Source of the DNA: an uncultured Bacteroidales bacterium
GTDB lineage: Bacteria > Bacteroidota > Bacteroidia > Bacteroidales > P3
Length of the DNA stretch: 22,084 bases
NCBI GenBank assembly: GCA_937886715.1
Contig: CAKZZD010000046.1
Coordinates: forward strand, 1-22,084
Direction: 5' to 3'
A program made the position numbers and the translations under genes. This document shows, in pieces, positions 15,195-22,084 of the stretch (position 1 is its first letter; each line of letters opens with the position of its first letter). The notes under the pieces are model-generated. The model saw only the letters and a list, made by a program, of their open reading frames with translations. It was not told where the DNA came from and did not search any database.

Positions 15195-15905
15195 CTACAC
15201 CTCCTCGGCAAGTTTTTTCATCACCGTGGCACCGTCGTGGATCGTTTCGATGCACCAATTGAGCTTTAAATCAAGCTGTTCCTCGTCCGAAAGACGCCAA
15301 TTTGTTTTTTCGTCCTTGCGCATCCTCTCCGTCAGGCAGAAGAGGCTCAGGGCGGCACAGACGCTGATGTTGAAACTTTCGGTGAAACCGTACATCGGGA
15401 TCTTCACATAGGCATCGGCGCCGTCGATGGCTTCCTGCGTCAGCCCTGTCAGTTCGGTGCCGAACACCAGCGCCGTGGGACGGCTGATGTCCAGGTCACC
15501 GATCATCGTGTCGTTCTCGTGGGGCAAGGTGGCCACAATGCGGTAGCCCTGAGCACGCAGCCGGGCATAGGCATCGTGGATATTCTGGTAGCGGTAGTAG
15601 TCGACCCACTTCGAGCTGCCCACAGCCACATCGCCGGCCGGATTGAACGCGTTGCGGCCCTCCACCACATGGACATCCTGCACCCCGAAACAATCACACG
15701 AACGCAACACCGCAGCCGCATTGTGGCTCTGGTAGACATCCTCCAGCACCACGCTGATATGCCGCGTGCGCAGCGCCGAGAGGCGGTCGAACAGGTCGCG
15801 GCGGCGCTCGCTGATCAGCTGGCACGCATTCTCGTACAGGCGCTCCTTTTGCTCGCGGCTCAAAGCGGCGAAAACGCTTGCTTCTTCGGGTTTTCTTTCT
15901 GGCAT
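15195..15905 (-). CDS. TrmH/SpoU-family tRNA/rRNA 2'-O-methyltransferase
   Basis: A 236-residue SPOUT (trefoil-knot) methyltransferase that uses S-adenosylmethionine to methylate a ribose 2'-OH. All three family motifs are present: motif 1 SHNAAAVLRSCDCFG with its Asn and Arg, motif 2 ALVFGTELTGL, and motif 3 IPMYGFTESFNISVCAAL. An N-terminal helical extension (about 1-45) and a C-terminal helical tail (LSDEEQLDLKLNWCIETI) resemble tRNA guanosine-18 methyltransferase TrmH rather than the RlmB group. The exact target is not proven. The ATG at 15905 is the only good start. Its promoter overlaps that of the divergent gene at 16061. Confidence 0.93.
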   Translation of the reverse strand: MPERKPEEASVFAALSREQKERLYENACQLISERRRDLFDRLSALRTRHISVVLEDVYQSHNAAAVLRSCDCFGVQDVHVVEGRNAFNPAGDVAVGSSKWVDYYRYQNIHDAYARLRAQGYRIVATLPHENDTMIGDLDISRPTALVFGTELTGLTQEAIDGADAYVKIPMYGFTESFNISVCAALSLFCLTERMRKDEKTNWRLSDEEQLDLKLNWCIETIHDGATVMKKLAEEV

Positions 15906-15927
15906 ATTGTTATTATTTCTTAATTGA

Positions 15928-15960
15928 TTTGCAAAAATACGAAATAAATCCGTATCTTTG
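15928..15960 (+). promoter_or_regulatory. Bacteroidota promoter (-33 and -7) for the GT-like gene
   Basis: TTTG at 15928-15931 and TATCTTTG at 15953-15960 are separated by 21 bp, a textbook Bacteroidota arrangement. The predicted transcript would start near 15967, giving a leader of about 95 nt before the ATG at 16061. That leader contains a 6-bp hairpin (GTCAGC 16002-16007, GCTGAC 16016-16021). Confidence 0.8.
15932..15939 (-). promoter_or_regulatory. Bacteroidota -7 promoter element for the TrmH-like gene
   Basis: The minus strand reads TATTTTTG, 26 bp upstream of the ATG at 15905. It directly adjoins the -33 element of the plus-strand promoter, so the two divergent promoters overlap back to back and may compete for polymerase. 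Confidence 0.6.
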
Positions 15961-16060
15961 CATTATTATTAACGCACCGGCAAATCAATAATTCCCTAAA
16001 TGTCAGCAACTCAGCGCTGACGGAGTGGACAAAAACTTTCCGGCGAACACACAAAACCAC

Positions 16061-16654
16061 ATGCTCGTAGGGTACGAATCCAACAATCCGCTCCGCAACA
16101 GCCGCCAACACGGCGACTTTTCTCGTGAACTTATCGCCCGCATAGCCGACAGGCACATCAACGGCTACCGTGCGATGCTCTTCACCAAGAACGTGAAGCG
16201 CGCCTACCGCACCTACTTCAGCGGCAACTCCAACGTGAGCACCTACGTCCCGACAGGCCTCTCGCGCCTGCTGCCGTCGCTGTGGCTCCGTTTCTCGCTC
16301 AACTCCATCATCAAGACCGAACAGGTGAAAGTGAAGCTCTACCACGGCCTCAACTCCGAGCTGCCCTACGGGCTGGACCGCGACATCAAGACCGTGATCA
16401 CCTACTACGGCCTGAGCAACCACAACAAGAATTCGCTGATGGACCGCCTGTTCTGGCGCACCCGTCTGCACTATGCCTTCCGCGCTTCCAACCGCATCAT
16501 CGCCGTCGACGAGAAAGCGCGCGTCGAGCTGCTCGACGCCGGCGTGCCGGAAGACAAAATAGTCGTCATCGGTGTCGAAGGCCACCCCTTCGAGGTGACC
16601 GACCAGTTGGCCGACGCCTACTACGAGGTGTATCGCGACCTGGTAGGCGACTGA
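16061..16654 (+). CDS. GT4-family glycosyltransferase N-terminal domain only (short or truncated)
   Basis: From the ATG at 16061 the product is 197 residues; a GTG at 16025 would add 12. It follows the N-terminal half of Bacteroidota GT4 enzymes throughout: MLVGYESNNPLRN (family pattern M-x-x-G-Y-D-A-K-R), the DFSRELI helix, LFTK, KLYHGLNSELPYGL, TVITYYGL in place of the usual VTIHDL, then RASNRIIAVDEKARVELLDAGVPEDKIVVIGV. The reading frame stops where the linker to the C-terminal nucleotide-sugar-binding domain should begin. Neither that domain nor its E-x7-E motif is found in any frame downstream. Alone it should lack donor binding. It may be a pseudogene or a divergent short protein that still has a promoter and intact frame. 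Not part of an obvious operon. Confidence 0.75.
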   Translation: MLVGYESNNPLRNSRQHGDFSRELIARIADRHINGYRAMLFTKNVKRAYRTYFSGNSNVSTYVPTGLSRLLPSLWLRFSLNSIIKTEQVKVKLYHGLNSELPYGLDRDIKTVITYYGLSNHNKNSLMDRLFWRTRLHYAFRASNRIIAVDEKARVELLDAGVPEDKIVVIGVEGHPFEVTDQLADAYYEVYRDLVGD

Positions 16655-16758
16655 TCCCGCGTCCCTTTTTCCTTTTCCTCTCCATGCGCCGCCCTCACCC
16701 GCGACCATTCTGCCATTGCCGCCTGGCAGACTTTCCCCGTTTCCGAACCGCGCCACCT

Positions 16759-16802
16759 CCCTACCCTCGCCCTACCATCTCCCTATCATCTCCTACCATA
16801 GT
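16759..16802. repeat. Imperfect 11-bp tandem repeat (about four copies) ending in a hairpin
   Basis: Copies are CCCTACCCTCG (16759), CCCTACCATCT (16770), CCCTATCATCT (16781) and a shortened CCTACCATAGT (16792). The last copies merge into a 7-bp stem (CTCCTAC 16790-16796, GTAGGAG 16801-16807) with the loop CATA. It could be a simple-sequence expansion or a weak terminator for the GT-like gene, although no T-tract follows. Confidence 0.6.
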
Positions 16803-16899
16803 AGGAGTTGGTAAGGCGATCATAAGTGGAAACCAAGGAGTTGGCACGGAGACGGGCATTGGCGCATTTTTCGGCATGAGGGAGGGGTCGGGCGGAGAT

Positions 16900-16937
16900 A
16901 AAAAAATGGGGGCGCCCTGCATGCAGGGCGCCCCCAT
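16900..16937 (-). terminator. secA terminator (perfect 32-bp palindrome plus T-tract)
   Basis: Positions 16906-16937 are a perfect palindrome with 16-bp arms (ATGGGGGCGCCCTGCA and its complement). Read on the minus strand it is followed by seven T residues (A residues 16900-16906 on plus). It begins 24 bp after the secA stop, the right place and orientation for an intrinsic terminator. Confidence 0.9.
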
Positions 16938-16960
16938 TGGGGTTACTGGCAAGGATGGGA

Positions 16961-19900
16961 CTATTCGGCGTCCTTGCCGTGACAGTTCTTGTATTTCTTG
17001 CCGCTGCCGCAGGGGCATGGATCGTTGCGGCCCACCTTCTTCTCCACATGCACGGGCATGGGCTTGGCCTTGGGCTGCGCCGAATTGTCGATGGCCTGCT
17101 GCTGCTGCGAGGCGCTGCGGTCGAGCGAATTGTCGCGGCTGGCACGCATGCCGCGGCGGTCGGTCTGCTGCTGGCGGGCCTCACGCACGCTGTTCTCGTC
17201 GGGCAGCGGCAACTGGGCGCGGCTGAGGAAGGAGGTGATCTCGCGGTTGACGTCGAGCAGCATCTTCTCGAACAGCTTGAAGCTCTCGAACTTGTAGATC
17301 AGCAAGGGATCCTTCTGCTCGTAGGCGGCATTCTGCACACTCTGGCGCAGGTCGTCGAGCTGGCGCAGATGCTCCTTCCAGAGGTCGTCGATGATGGCAA
17401 GGGTGATGCCTTTCTCGATGGAGAGCTGCAGCTCGCGGCCGTGGGTTTCGTAGGCTTTCTGCACGGGGACCACGACGTTGAGCACTTTCTTGCCGTCGGT
17501 GATGGGGAAGGCCACGTTGATATAGCGCGTGTTTTCAGCGATATTCTTGATGAAAGGCCAGGCGCTCTCGCAAAGGCGCTGCATGCGCTCCTTGTAGGCA
17601 TTGTAGCACTGGTCGTAGAGCAGCTGGATGGCATCCTTGCGGTGGAGTGAAAGAAATTCGCGCTCGCTCATGGGCACCTCGTGGGCGAAGACACGGATGA
17701 CCTCAAGCTTGAACTCTTCCCAGTCGTGGCCGTCGCTATAGAGCAGCTCGCAGGTGTCGTAGAACATATTGCTGATGTCGATCGACAGGCGGTCGCCATA
17801 GAGGGCATTGCGGCGCTTGTTGTAGACGACGGTGCGCTGGTTGTTCATCACGTCGTCGTACTCGAGCAGACGCTTACGCATGCCGAAGTTGTTCTCTTCA
17901 ACCTTCTTCTGTGCGCGCTCAATCTGCTTGGTGATCATCGAATGCTGGATGACCTCGCCCTCCTGCAGGCCCATGCGGTCCATCACCTGGGCGATACGTT
18001 CGGAGCCGAACAGGCGCATGAGGTCGTCCTCGAGGGAGACAAAGAAGAGGGAGCTGCCGGGGTCGCCCTGACGGCCGGCACGGCCGCGGAGCTGACGGTC
18101 GACACGGCGGCTCTCGTGGCGCTCGGTGCCGATGATGGCCAGACCGCCACGCTCACGCACATCGCCCTTGAGCTTGATGTCGGTACCACGGCCAGCCATG
18201 TTGGTGGCAATGGTGACGCGGCCGGGTTCGCCAGCCTGAGCGACGATTTCAGCCTCCTTCTGGTGCAGCTTGGCATTGAGGACATTGTGGGGGATGCGCT
18301 TCATCTTGAGCATCTTGCTGAGCAACTCGGAAGTCTCGACGCTGGTAGTGCCCACCAGGACGGGACGGCCCTCTCCGACCAGACGCTCAACCTCGTCGAT
18401 GACGGCCTTGAACTTCTCGCGCTTGGTCTTGTAGATCATATCGTCCATATCGACACGGGCGATAGGCTTGTTGGTGGGGATGACGACCACATCGAGCTTA
18501 TAGATGTTCCACAACTCGCCGGCCTCGGTTTCGGCCGTACCGGTCATACCGGCCAGCTTTTTGTACATGCGGAAATAGTTCTGGAGCGTGATGGTGGCAT
18601 AGGTCTGGGTGGCAGCCTCCACCTTGGCGTTCTCCTTGGCCTCGACAGCCTGGTGCAGACCGTCGCTCCAGCGCCGGCCCTCCATGATACGGCCGGTCTG
18701 CTCGTCGACGATCTTGACCTGATTGTCCTCCGTCAGGATGTAGTCGACATCGCGAACAAAGAGGGTGTAGGCCTTCAGGAGCTGGTCGACGGTGTGGACG
18801 CGCTCGCTCTGGATGGCGAAATCGTTGTACACCTTGTCCTTCGCCTCAGCCTTCTGCTCGGGGGTCATGTCGGGGTTGTTCTCGATGTCGGCGATAGCGC
18901 TGCCTATGTCGGGGAGCTGGTAGAAATTGGGATCCTCGCCGAGCGAAGTGAGGAATTCCATACCCTTGTCGGTCAGCTCCACCTGGCGATTCTTCTCGTC
19001 GATGACGAAATAGAGCTCGTCATCGATGATATGCATGTACTTGTTCTGCTCCTGCATATAGAAATTCTCGGTCTTGAGCAGGATGCTCTTGATGCCGGTT
19101 TCGGACAGGTACTTGATCAGGGCATTGTTCTTGGGCAAGCCGCGGTAGGCGCGCAGGAGCTGCTTGGCGCATTCCTCGTCGGGCTTGGGATCGGGATGCT
19201 CGGCGATACCCTTCTTGGCTTCGGCAAGCAGCTGGGTGACCAGCACACGCTGGGCATTGTAGAGCTTCTCGATGGTAGGCTTGAAGCGGTAGAACTCCTG
19301 CTCATCGTCATCCTTACCTGTGGGGCCGCTGATGATAAGAGGCGTGCGGGCATCGTCGATAAGCACCGAGTCGACCTCGTCGACAATAGCATAGTTGTGG
19401 CCGCGCTGCACCAGCTCGTCGGGATTGCGGCTCATATTGTCGCGCAGATAGTCGAAACCGAACTCGTTGTTCGTGCCGTAGGTGATATCGGCATCATAGG
19501 CGCGCTTGCGCTCGGCGCTGTGGGGCTCGTGCTTGTCGATGCAGTCGACACTCAAGCCGTGGAACTCGAACAGCATGCCCATCCACTCGGAGTCGCGCTT
19601 GGCCAGATAGTCGTTCACCGTCACCACATGCACGCCCTTGCCGGGAAGTGCATTCAGGTAGACGGGCAACGTGGCCACGAGGGTCTTACCCTCACCGGTG
19701 GCCATCTCGGCAATCTTGCCGCTGTGGAGCACCACACCGCCGATGATCTGCACGTCGTAGTGCACCATATCCCAAGTGATCTCGTTGCCGCCGGCCATCC
19801 AGTGGTTCTTGTATCGGGCCTTGTCGCCGACAATCTCCACATTGGACAGCCTGGCGCTGAGGTCTCGGTCGTGATCGGTGGCAGTCACCTCCACCACCTC

Positions 19901-20275
19901 GTTCTGGGCAAAGCGGCGGGCCGTTTCTTTCACCACTGCAAAAGCTTCGGGCAATATCTCGTCGAGCACCTTCTGCGTCTTGTCGTAGCTGTGCTTCTCC
20001 AGTTCGTCGATGCGCTTGTAGAGGCCCTCCTTCTCGTCGACAGGCATGTCGTATTCTTCCTCGATACGCTTGCGGAGCGAGGCCAACTCGTTCTCCTCGG
20101 TCTCGATGGCCGACTTGATTTTCTCTTTGAACTCTATGGTCTTGGCACGCAGAGCGTCGTTGTCCAGAGCCTCAATCTTGGGGTATACGGCAAGCGTAGC
20201 GTCGAGGAAAGGTTTCACCTCTTTCAAGTCGCGCTGACTCTTGTTGCCGAACAGTTTGGTCAGAATATTCGCCAT
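16961..20275 (-). CDS. secA: Preprotein translocase ATPase SecA
   Basis: A 1104-residue motor that drives precursor proteins through SecYEG with ATP. Walker A is MATGEGKT (191-198), with DEVDSVLIDDARTPLIISG (Walker B DEVD 299-302) following. The second helicase domain shows TSVETSELLSK, GRGTDIKL and VDRQLRGRAGRQGDPG. The C-terminus ends in a zinc-binding SEC-C motif (GRNDPCPCGSGKKYKNCHG), which binds SecB or ribosomes in other bacteria. It is about 200 residues longer than E. coli SecA. Much of the excess is an N-terminal insert of about 90 residues, with a charged, coiled-coil-like part at about 50-105, typical of Bacteroidota. The ATG at 20275 gives MANILTKLFGNK. A strong promoter lies upstream and a terminator downstream, so it is monocistronic. 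Confidence 0.98.
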   Translation of the reverse strand: MANILTKLFGNKSQRDLKEVKPFLDATLAVYPKIEALDNDALRAKTIEFKEKIKSAIETEENELASLRKRIEEEYDMPVDEKEGLYKRIDELEKHSYDKTQKVLDEILPEAFAVVKETARRFAQNEVVEVTATDHDRDLSARLSNVEIVGDKARYKNHWMAGGNEITWDMVHYDVQIIGGVVLHSGKIAEMATGEGKTLVATLPVYLNALPGKGVHVVTVNDYLAKRDSEWMGMLFEFHGLSVDCIDKHEPHSAERKRAYDADITYGTNNEFGFDYLRDNMSRNPDELVQRGHNYAIVDEVDSVLIDDARTPLIISGPTGKDDDEQEFYRFKPTIEKLYNAQRVLVTQLLAEAKKGIAEHPDPKPDEECAKQLLRAYRGLPKNNALIKYLSETGIKSILLKTENFYMQEQNKYMHIIDDELYFVIDEKNRQVELTDKGMEFLTSLGEDPNFYQLPDIGSAIADIENNPDMTPEQKAEAKDKVYNDFAIQSERVHTVDQLLKAYTLFVRDVDYILTEDNQVKIVDEQTGRIMEGRRWSDGLHQAVEAKENAKVEAATQTYATITLQNYFRMYKKLAGMTGTAETEAGELWNIYKLDVVVIPTNKPIARVDMDDMIYKTKREKFKAVIDEVERLVGEGRPVLVGTTSVETSELLSKMLKMKRIPHNVLNAKLHQKEAEIVAQAGEPGRVTIATNMAGRGTDIKLKGDVRERGGLAIIGTERHESRRVDRQLRGRAGRQGDPGSSLFFVSLEDDLMRLFGSERIAQVMDRMGLQEGEVIQHSMITKQIERAQKKVEENNFGMRKRLLEYDDVMNNQRTVVYNKRRNALYGDRLSIDISNMFYDTCELLYSDGHDWEEFKLEVIRVFAHEVPMSEREFLSLHRKDAIQLLYDQCYNAYKERMQRLCESAWPFIKNIAENTRYINVAFPITDGKKVLNVVVPVQKAYETHGRELQLSIEKGITLAIIDDLWKEHLRQLDDLRQSVQNAAYEQKDPLLIYKFESFKLFEKMLLDVNREITSFLSRAQLPLPDENSVREARQQQTDRRGMRASRDNSLDRSASQQQQAIDNSAQPKAKPMPVHVEKKVGRNDPCPCGSGKKYKNCHGKDAE

Positions 20276-20317
20276 ATTATTTTTACAATTTCTTCGATAT
20301 TATATTATCACACAATC

Positions 20318-20342
20318 TTTTGCCATCGTTTCCGATGCAAAA
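20318..20342 (-). promoter_or_regulatory. Hairpin with GAAA tetraloop at the predicted 5' end of secA mRNA
   Basis: On the minus strand TTTTG-CATCG pairs with CGATG-(G)-CAAAA, giving a 10-bp stem with one bulged base and a GAAA (GNRA) loop. It starts within a few bases of the expected transcription start (about 20344, from the -7 element) and leaves about 42 nt to the secA ATG. The function is unproven; a role in mRNA stability or secA control is a guess. Confidence 0.5.
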
Positions 20343-20350
20343 CAAACGTA

Positions 20351-20383
20351 CAAAGATACAACTTTTTCCTGAATAGCAGCAAA
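20351..20383 (-). promoter_or_regulatory. Bacteroidota promoter (-33 and -7) for secA
   Basis: On the minus strand TTTG (20380-20383) and TATCTTTG (20351-20358) are separated by 21 bp, exactly as in the promoter at 15928-15960. The leader to the secA ATG is about 70 nt and contains a hairpin. Confidence 0.82.
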
Positions 20384-20450
20384 CAAAAATTGCCCCCTCG
20401 CACAAACATTCTTTCAACAAAATGCGTGCCACTGTGCAACCCGCTATCGG

Positions 20451-21797
20451 TCAACTCCTTGCGCTTCGCCTCAACAACCTCGGGGCATATCTCGCCACCA
20501 GCACCGCCGACAGCAGCAGCGCCAGCGCCTCGGCCACATTGACGGCCCACCAGATGCCGTCGATGCCTACCACCGAAGGCAGCACCCACACCGCCGCCAG
20601 CTCGAACACCAAGGTGCGCGCAAAGGCCGCCACTGCCGACACAATGCCGTTGTTCAGTCCGGTGAACAGGGCCGACACGAACATGTTCCATCCGCAGATC
20701 AGAAAACAGAGCATATATATCCGCATCGCGCGCGTGGTCAGCGCCAGCAGCGCTTCGTCGTAGCCCACAAACAGCCTCGACAACGACTCGCTGAACAGCT
20801 CGGCCAGCAGCGTCAGCACCACCCCGATCACCCCCGTCAGCACCAGCGTCTTGCCGAACAGACTCCGCAGCTCGCGCCAGTCGACGGCCCCGAAGTGGTA
20901 GCCTATGATCGGCGTGATGCCGATATTGTAGCCAATGAACACGGCCGCGAACACAAAGGCCAGATACATGATCACCCCGTAGGCCGCCACGCCGTCCTCG
21001 CCCAGATAGCGCATCAGCTGTATGTTGTAGCAGATGCTCACCACATTCATGGCGATGTTGCCCACATACTCCGACAATCCGTTGCTGCAGGCCTTGCCCA
21101 CATAGCTCCAAATGGTGCGGCAGCGCACCAGCCTGAGCGACCCCTTGTTGCTGCGCGAGCAGAAATAGAACACCGGGAAGAACCCGCCCACAATCTGCGA
21201 CATCGAGGTGGCCAGCGCCGCACCTGCCACGCCCCACCCCAACAGCCACACAAACACAGCGTCGAGCACGATGTTCACCACCCCGGCCACCACCGACATC
21301 AGGGTGCCCAGCTGCGGCCGCTCGGCAGCCATATAGAACGACTGGAAGGCCATCTGCAGCACAAATCCCGGCATGCCGATCATGCACAGCCGCCCGTAGA
21401 CCAGGCATTCGTGCACCATCGGACCATCGGCACCCAGCCACCCCACCAGCGGACGGCAGAACAGTGCAAACAGCGCCCCCAACGCCACGCCCAGACACAG
21501 CGTGAAACGCACCAGCATGGTGAACACGCGGTTGGCCTTCTCGGGATAGCCCTCGCCCTTGATTTTCGACGTCAGCGCCGCACCGCCGCTGCCCACCATC
21601 AGACCCAACGCACCGATCAGCATCATCGCCGGCATCATCAGGTTGACGGCCGCAAAGCCCGTCTTGCCGGAAAAATTCGACACAAAGAATCCGTCCACTA
21701 TCGAATACACCGACGTCACCAGCACCATTCCGATGCTCGGCAACACCGATCTGACAATCCTCCGGTAGCCGTAATGTCCTGACAATTCGATATCCAT
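20451..21797 (-). CDS. MATE-family multidrug/metabolite efflux transporter
   Basis: From the ATG at 21797 the product is 448 residues with about twelve membrane segments in two halves. The longer open frame upstream encodes an Arg-rich, non-family sequence and would cross the promoter, so I reject it. Family features include the first-helix pattern SIGMVLVTSVYSIVDGFFVSNFSG, AAVNLMMPAMMLIGALGLMVGSGGAAL, the AGVVNIVLDAVFVWLLGWGVAGAALAT block near residue 185, and the second-half repeat (NIAMNVVSICYNIQLMRYLGEDGVAAYGV, YNIGITPIIGYHFGA). These Na+ or H+ antiporters export drugs or metabolites; the substrate is unknown. It follows the partial gene at 21811 by 13 bp and has a -7 element inside that gene's 3' end. 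Confidence 0.94.
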   Translation of the reverse strand: MDIELSGHYGYRRIVRSVLPSIGMVLVTSVYSIVDGFFVSNFSGKTGFAAVNLMMPAMMLIGALGLMVGSGGAALTSKIKGEGYPEKANRVFTMLVRFTLCLGVALGALFALFCRPLVGWLGADGPMVHECLVYGRLCMIGMPGFVLQMAFQSFYMAAERPQLGTLMSVVAGVVNIVLDAVFVWLLGWGVAGAALATSMSQIVGGFFPVFYFCSRSNKGSLRLVRCRTIWSYVGKACSNGLSEYVGNIAMNVVSICYNIQLMRYLGEDGVAAYGVIMYLAFVFAAVFIGYNIGITPIIGYHFGAVDWRELRSLFGKTLVLTGVIGVVLTLLAELFSESLSRLFVGYDEALLALTTRAMRIYMLCFLICGWNMFVSALFTGLNNGIVSAVAAFARTLVFELAAVWVLPSVVGIDGIWWAVNVAEALALLLSAVLVARYAPRLLRRSARS

Positions 21798-21810
21798 AGC
21801 GTCAATGCCT

Positions 21811-22084
21811 TCACAATGGCGACTGCAAAGGTAGCATTTTTTCAACAAACGGAGGTGCATCGGCACTTTTTCCTGCACCAAATGCAAAATCGCCGTTGCT
21901 GCCGGCAGGCGCGGCCACAGCCTGTGCTGCCGGCGCCTCCTCCCACGCCACGCTGCCGCCGTAGGCCGTGGCCGACGCACGTCCGCGATAGTCGGTGGCG
22001 AACAGGTAGAGGTGCGCCGTGCATCCGCACCACCCTTCCGGCAACGCTACCGCCGCCGCCCCCTCTCTGCGCGCCACGTCGGCC
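21811..22084 (-). CDS. 3' end of an unidentified gene (runs off right edge)
   Basis: The frame is open from the window edge to a TGA at 21811-21813, giving about 90 C-terminal residues. No start is required inside the window, as the codons up to the edge contain no stop. It reads like the end of a beta-sandwich domain, with LPEGWCGCTAHLYLFATDYRGRASATAYGG followed by an Ala/Gly-rich tail. The W-x-G-x-x-x-H-x-Y-x-F-x-x-x-x-x-G-x-x-S pattern resembles C-termini of DUF6266-type Bacteroidota proteins, but I am unsure. Spacing of 13 bp to the MATE gene allows co-transcription. Confidence 0.5.
   Translation of the reverse strand, partial: ADVARREGAAAVALPEGWCGCTAHLYLFATDYRGRASATAYGGSVAWEEAPAAQAVAAPAGSNGDFAFGAGKSADAPPFVEKMLPLQSPL
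21826..21833 (-). promoter_or_regulatory. Possible -7 promoter element for the MATE gene, inside the upstream CDS
   Basis: The minus strand reads TACCTTTG (TAnnTTTG), 28 bp before the MATE ATG. A TTTG is present further upstream at only 12 bp spacing, so the -33 element is poor. The element lies within the last codons of the upstream partial gene. Confidence 0.45.

Larger units (their letters stand above)
16655..16960. other. Gene-free stretch between the convergent GT-like gene and secA
   Basis: This 306-bp gap has no credible gene. The left part (to about 16800) is pyrimidine-rich on the plus strand and low in complexity, ending in a short tandem repeat and a 7-bp hairpin. The right part holds the secA terminator. 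No remnant of a glycosyltransferase C-terminal domain was recognised in it. Confidence 0.7.

Noticed and set aside
16906..16937. Perfect 32-bp palindrome as a recombination or attachment site
   Set aside because: Position 24 bp after the secA stop and the seven T residues on the minus strand explain it as an intrinsic terminator; no integrase or target duplication is nearby.
17681..20542. 953-residue plus-strand open frame opposite secA
   Set aside because: Low-complexity Leu/Val/His/Asp-rich translation exactly mirroring the secA codons; no start context or motifs. A reading-frame shadow.
21798..21980. Longer N-terminus for the MATE protein starting at 21980
   Set aside because: The added 61 residues are Arg-rich, unlike any MATE N-terminus, overlap another gene and cross the predicted -7 element.

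Overview
The window looks like chromosomal DNA from a high-GC member of the Bacteroidales (phylum Bacteroidota), probably an uncultured gut, oral or rumen lineage. The signs are: repeated promoter elements of the Bacteroidota type (TAnnTTTG at -7, twice with a TTTG -33 element 21 bp upstream); almost no Shine-Dalgarno sequences; a SecA of about 1100 residues with an N-terminal insertion; a TamL-type BamA-like lipoprotein; an archaeal-type short prolyl-tRNA synthetase; and a secreted enzyme ending in a type IX secretion (T9SS) sorting domain. No rRNA, tRNA, CRISPR array, insertion sequence or prophage gene is visible. Genus cannot be assigned from the sequence alone.

Layout. 1-1551: terminator-like hairpins and proS on the minus strand. 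1658-7003: a tightly packed plus-strand operon of an outer-membrane barrel-like protein, waaA (Kdo transferase), a TamL-like Omp85 lipoprotein and an EamA-family permease, with a TGATG stop/start overlap and an 11-nt gene overlap. It is an envelope and LPS assembly unit. 7105-8184: a minus-strand pair, an orphan HATPase-type ATP-binding protein followed by a YfcE-like metallophosphoesterase. 8368-14566: a plus-strand run of a surface lipoprotein, a WcaJ-type sugar-phosphate transferase that starts exopolysaccharide repeats, a degenerate FKBP-type lipoprotein, a 3-keto-5-aminohexanoate cleavage enzyme (BKACE family) and a 714-residue T9SS-exported arginine/agmatine-deiminase-fold enzyme resembling the peptidylarginine deiminase of Porphyromonas gingivalis. 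The run closes with a strong bidirectional terminator.

14656-15905: on the minus strand, a secreted PepSY-like protein and a TrmH-family RNA methyltransferase, the latter divergent from a short gene (16061-16654) that is only the N-terminal half of a GT4 glycosyltransferase. A 306-bp gene-free stretch with a small tandem repeat and the secA terminator follows. 16961-20275: secA on the minus strand with a clear promoter and a hairpin at the predicted 5' end of its mRNA. 20451-21797: a MATE-family efflux protein. 21811-22084: the 3' end of an unidentified gene running off the right edge.

The items most worth a second look are the PPAD-like secreted deiminase next to an orphan kce gene, the stand-alone GT4 N-domain, the orphan HATPase gene of a type usually seen beside [FeFe]-hydrogenases, the secA leader hairpin, and the block-wise changes in G versus C bias that do not follow coding strand. 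I found no convincing evidence for a wholly new multi-gene system. The deiminase/kce pair is the best candidate for undescribed biology.
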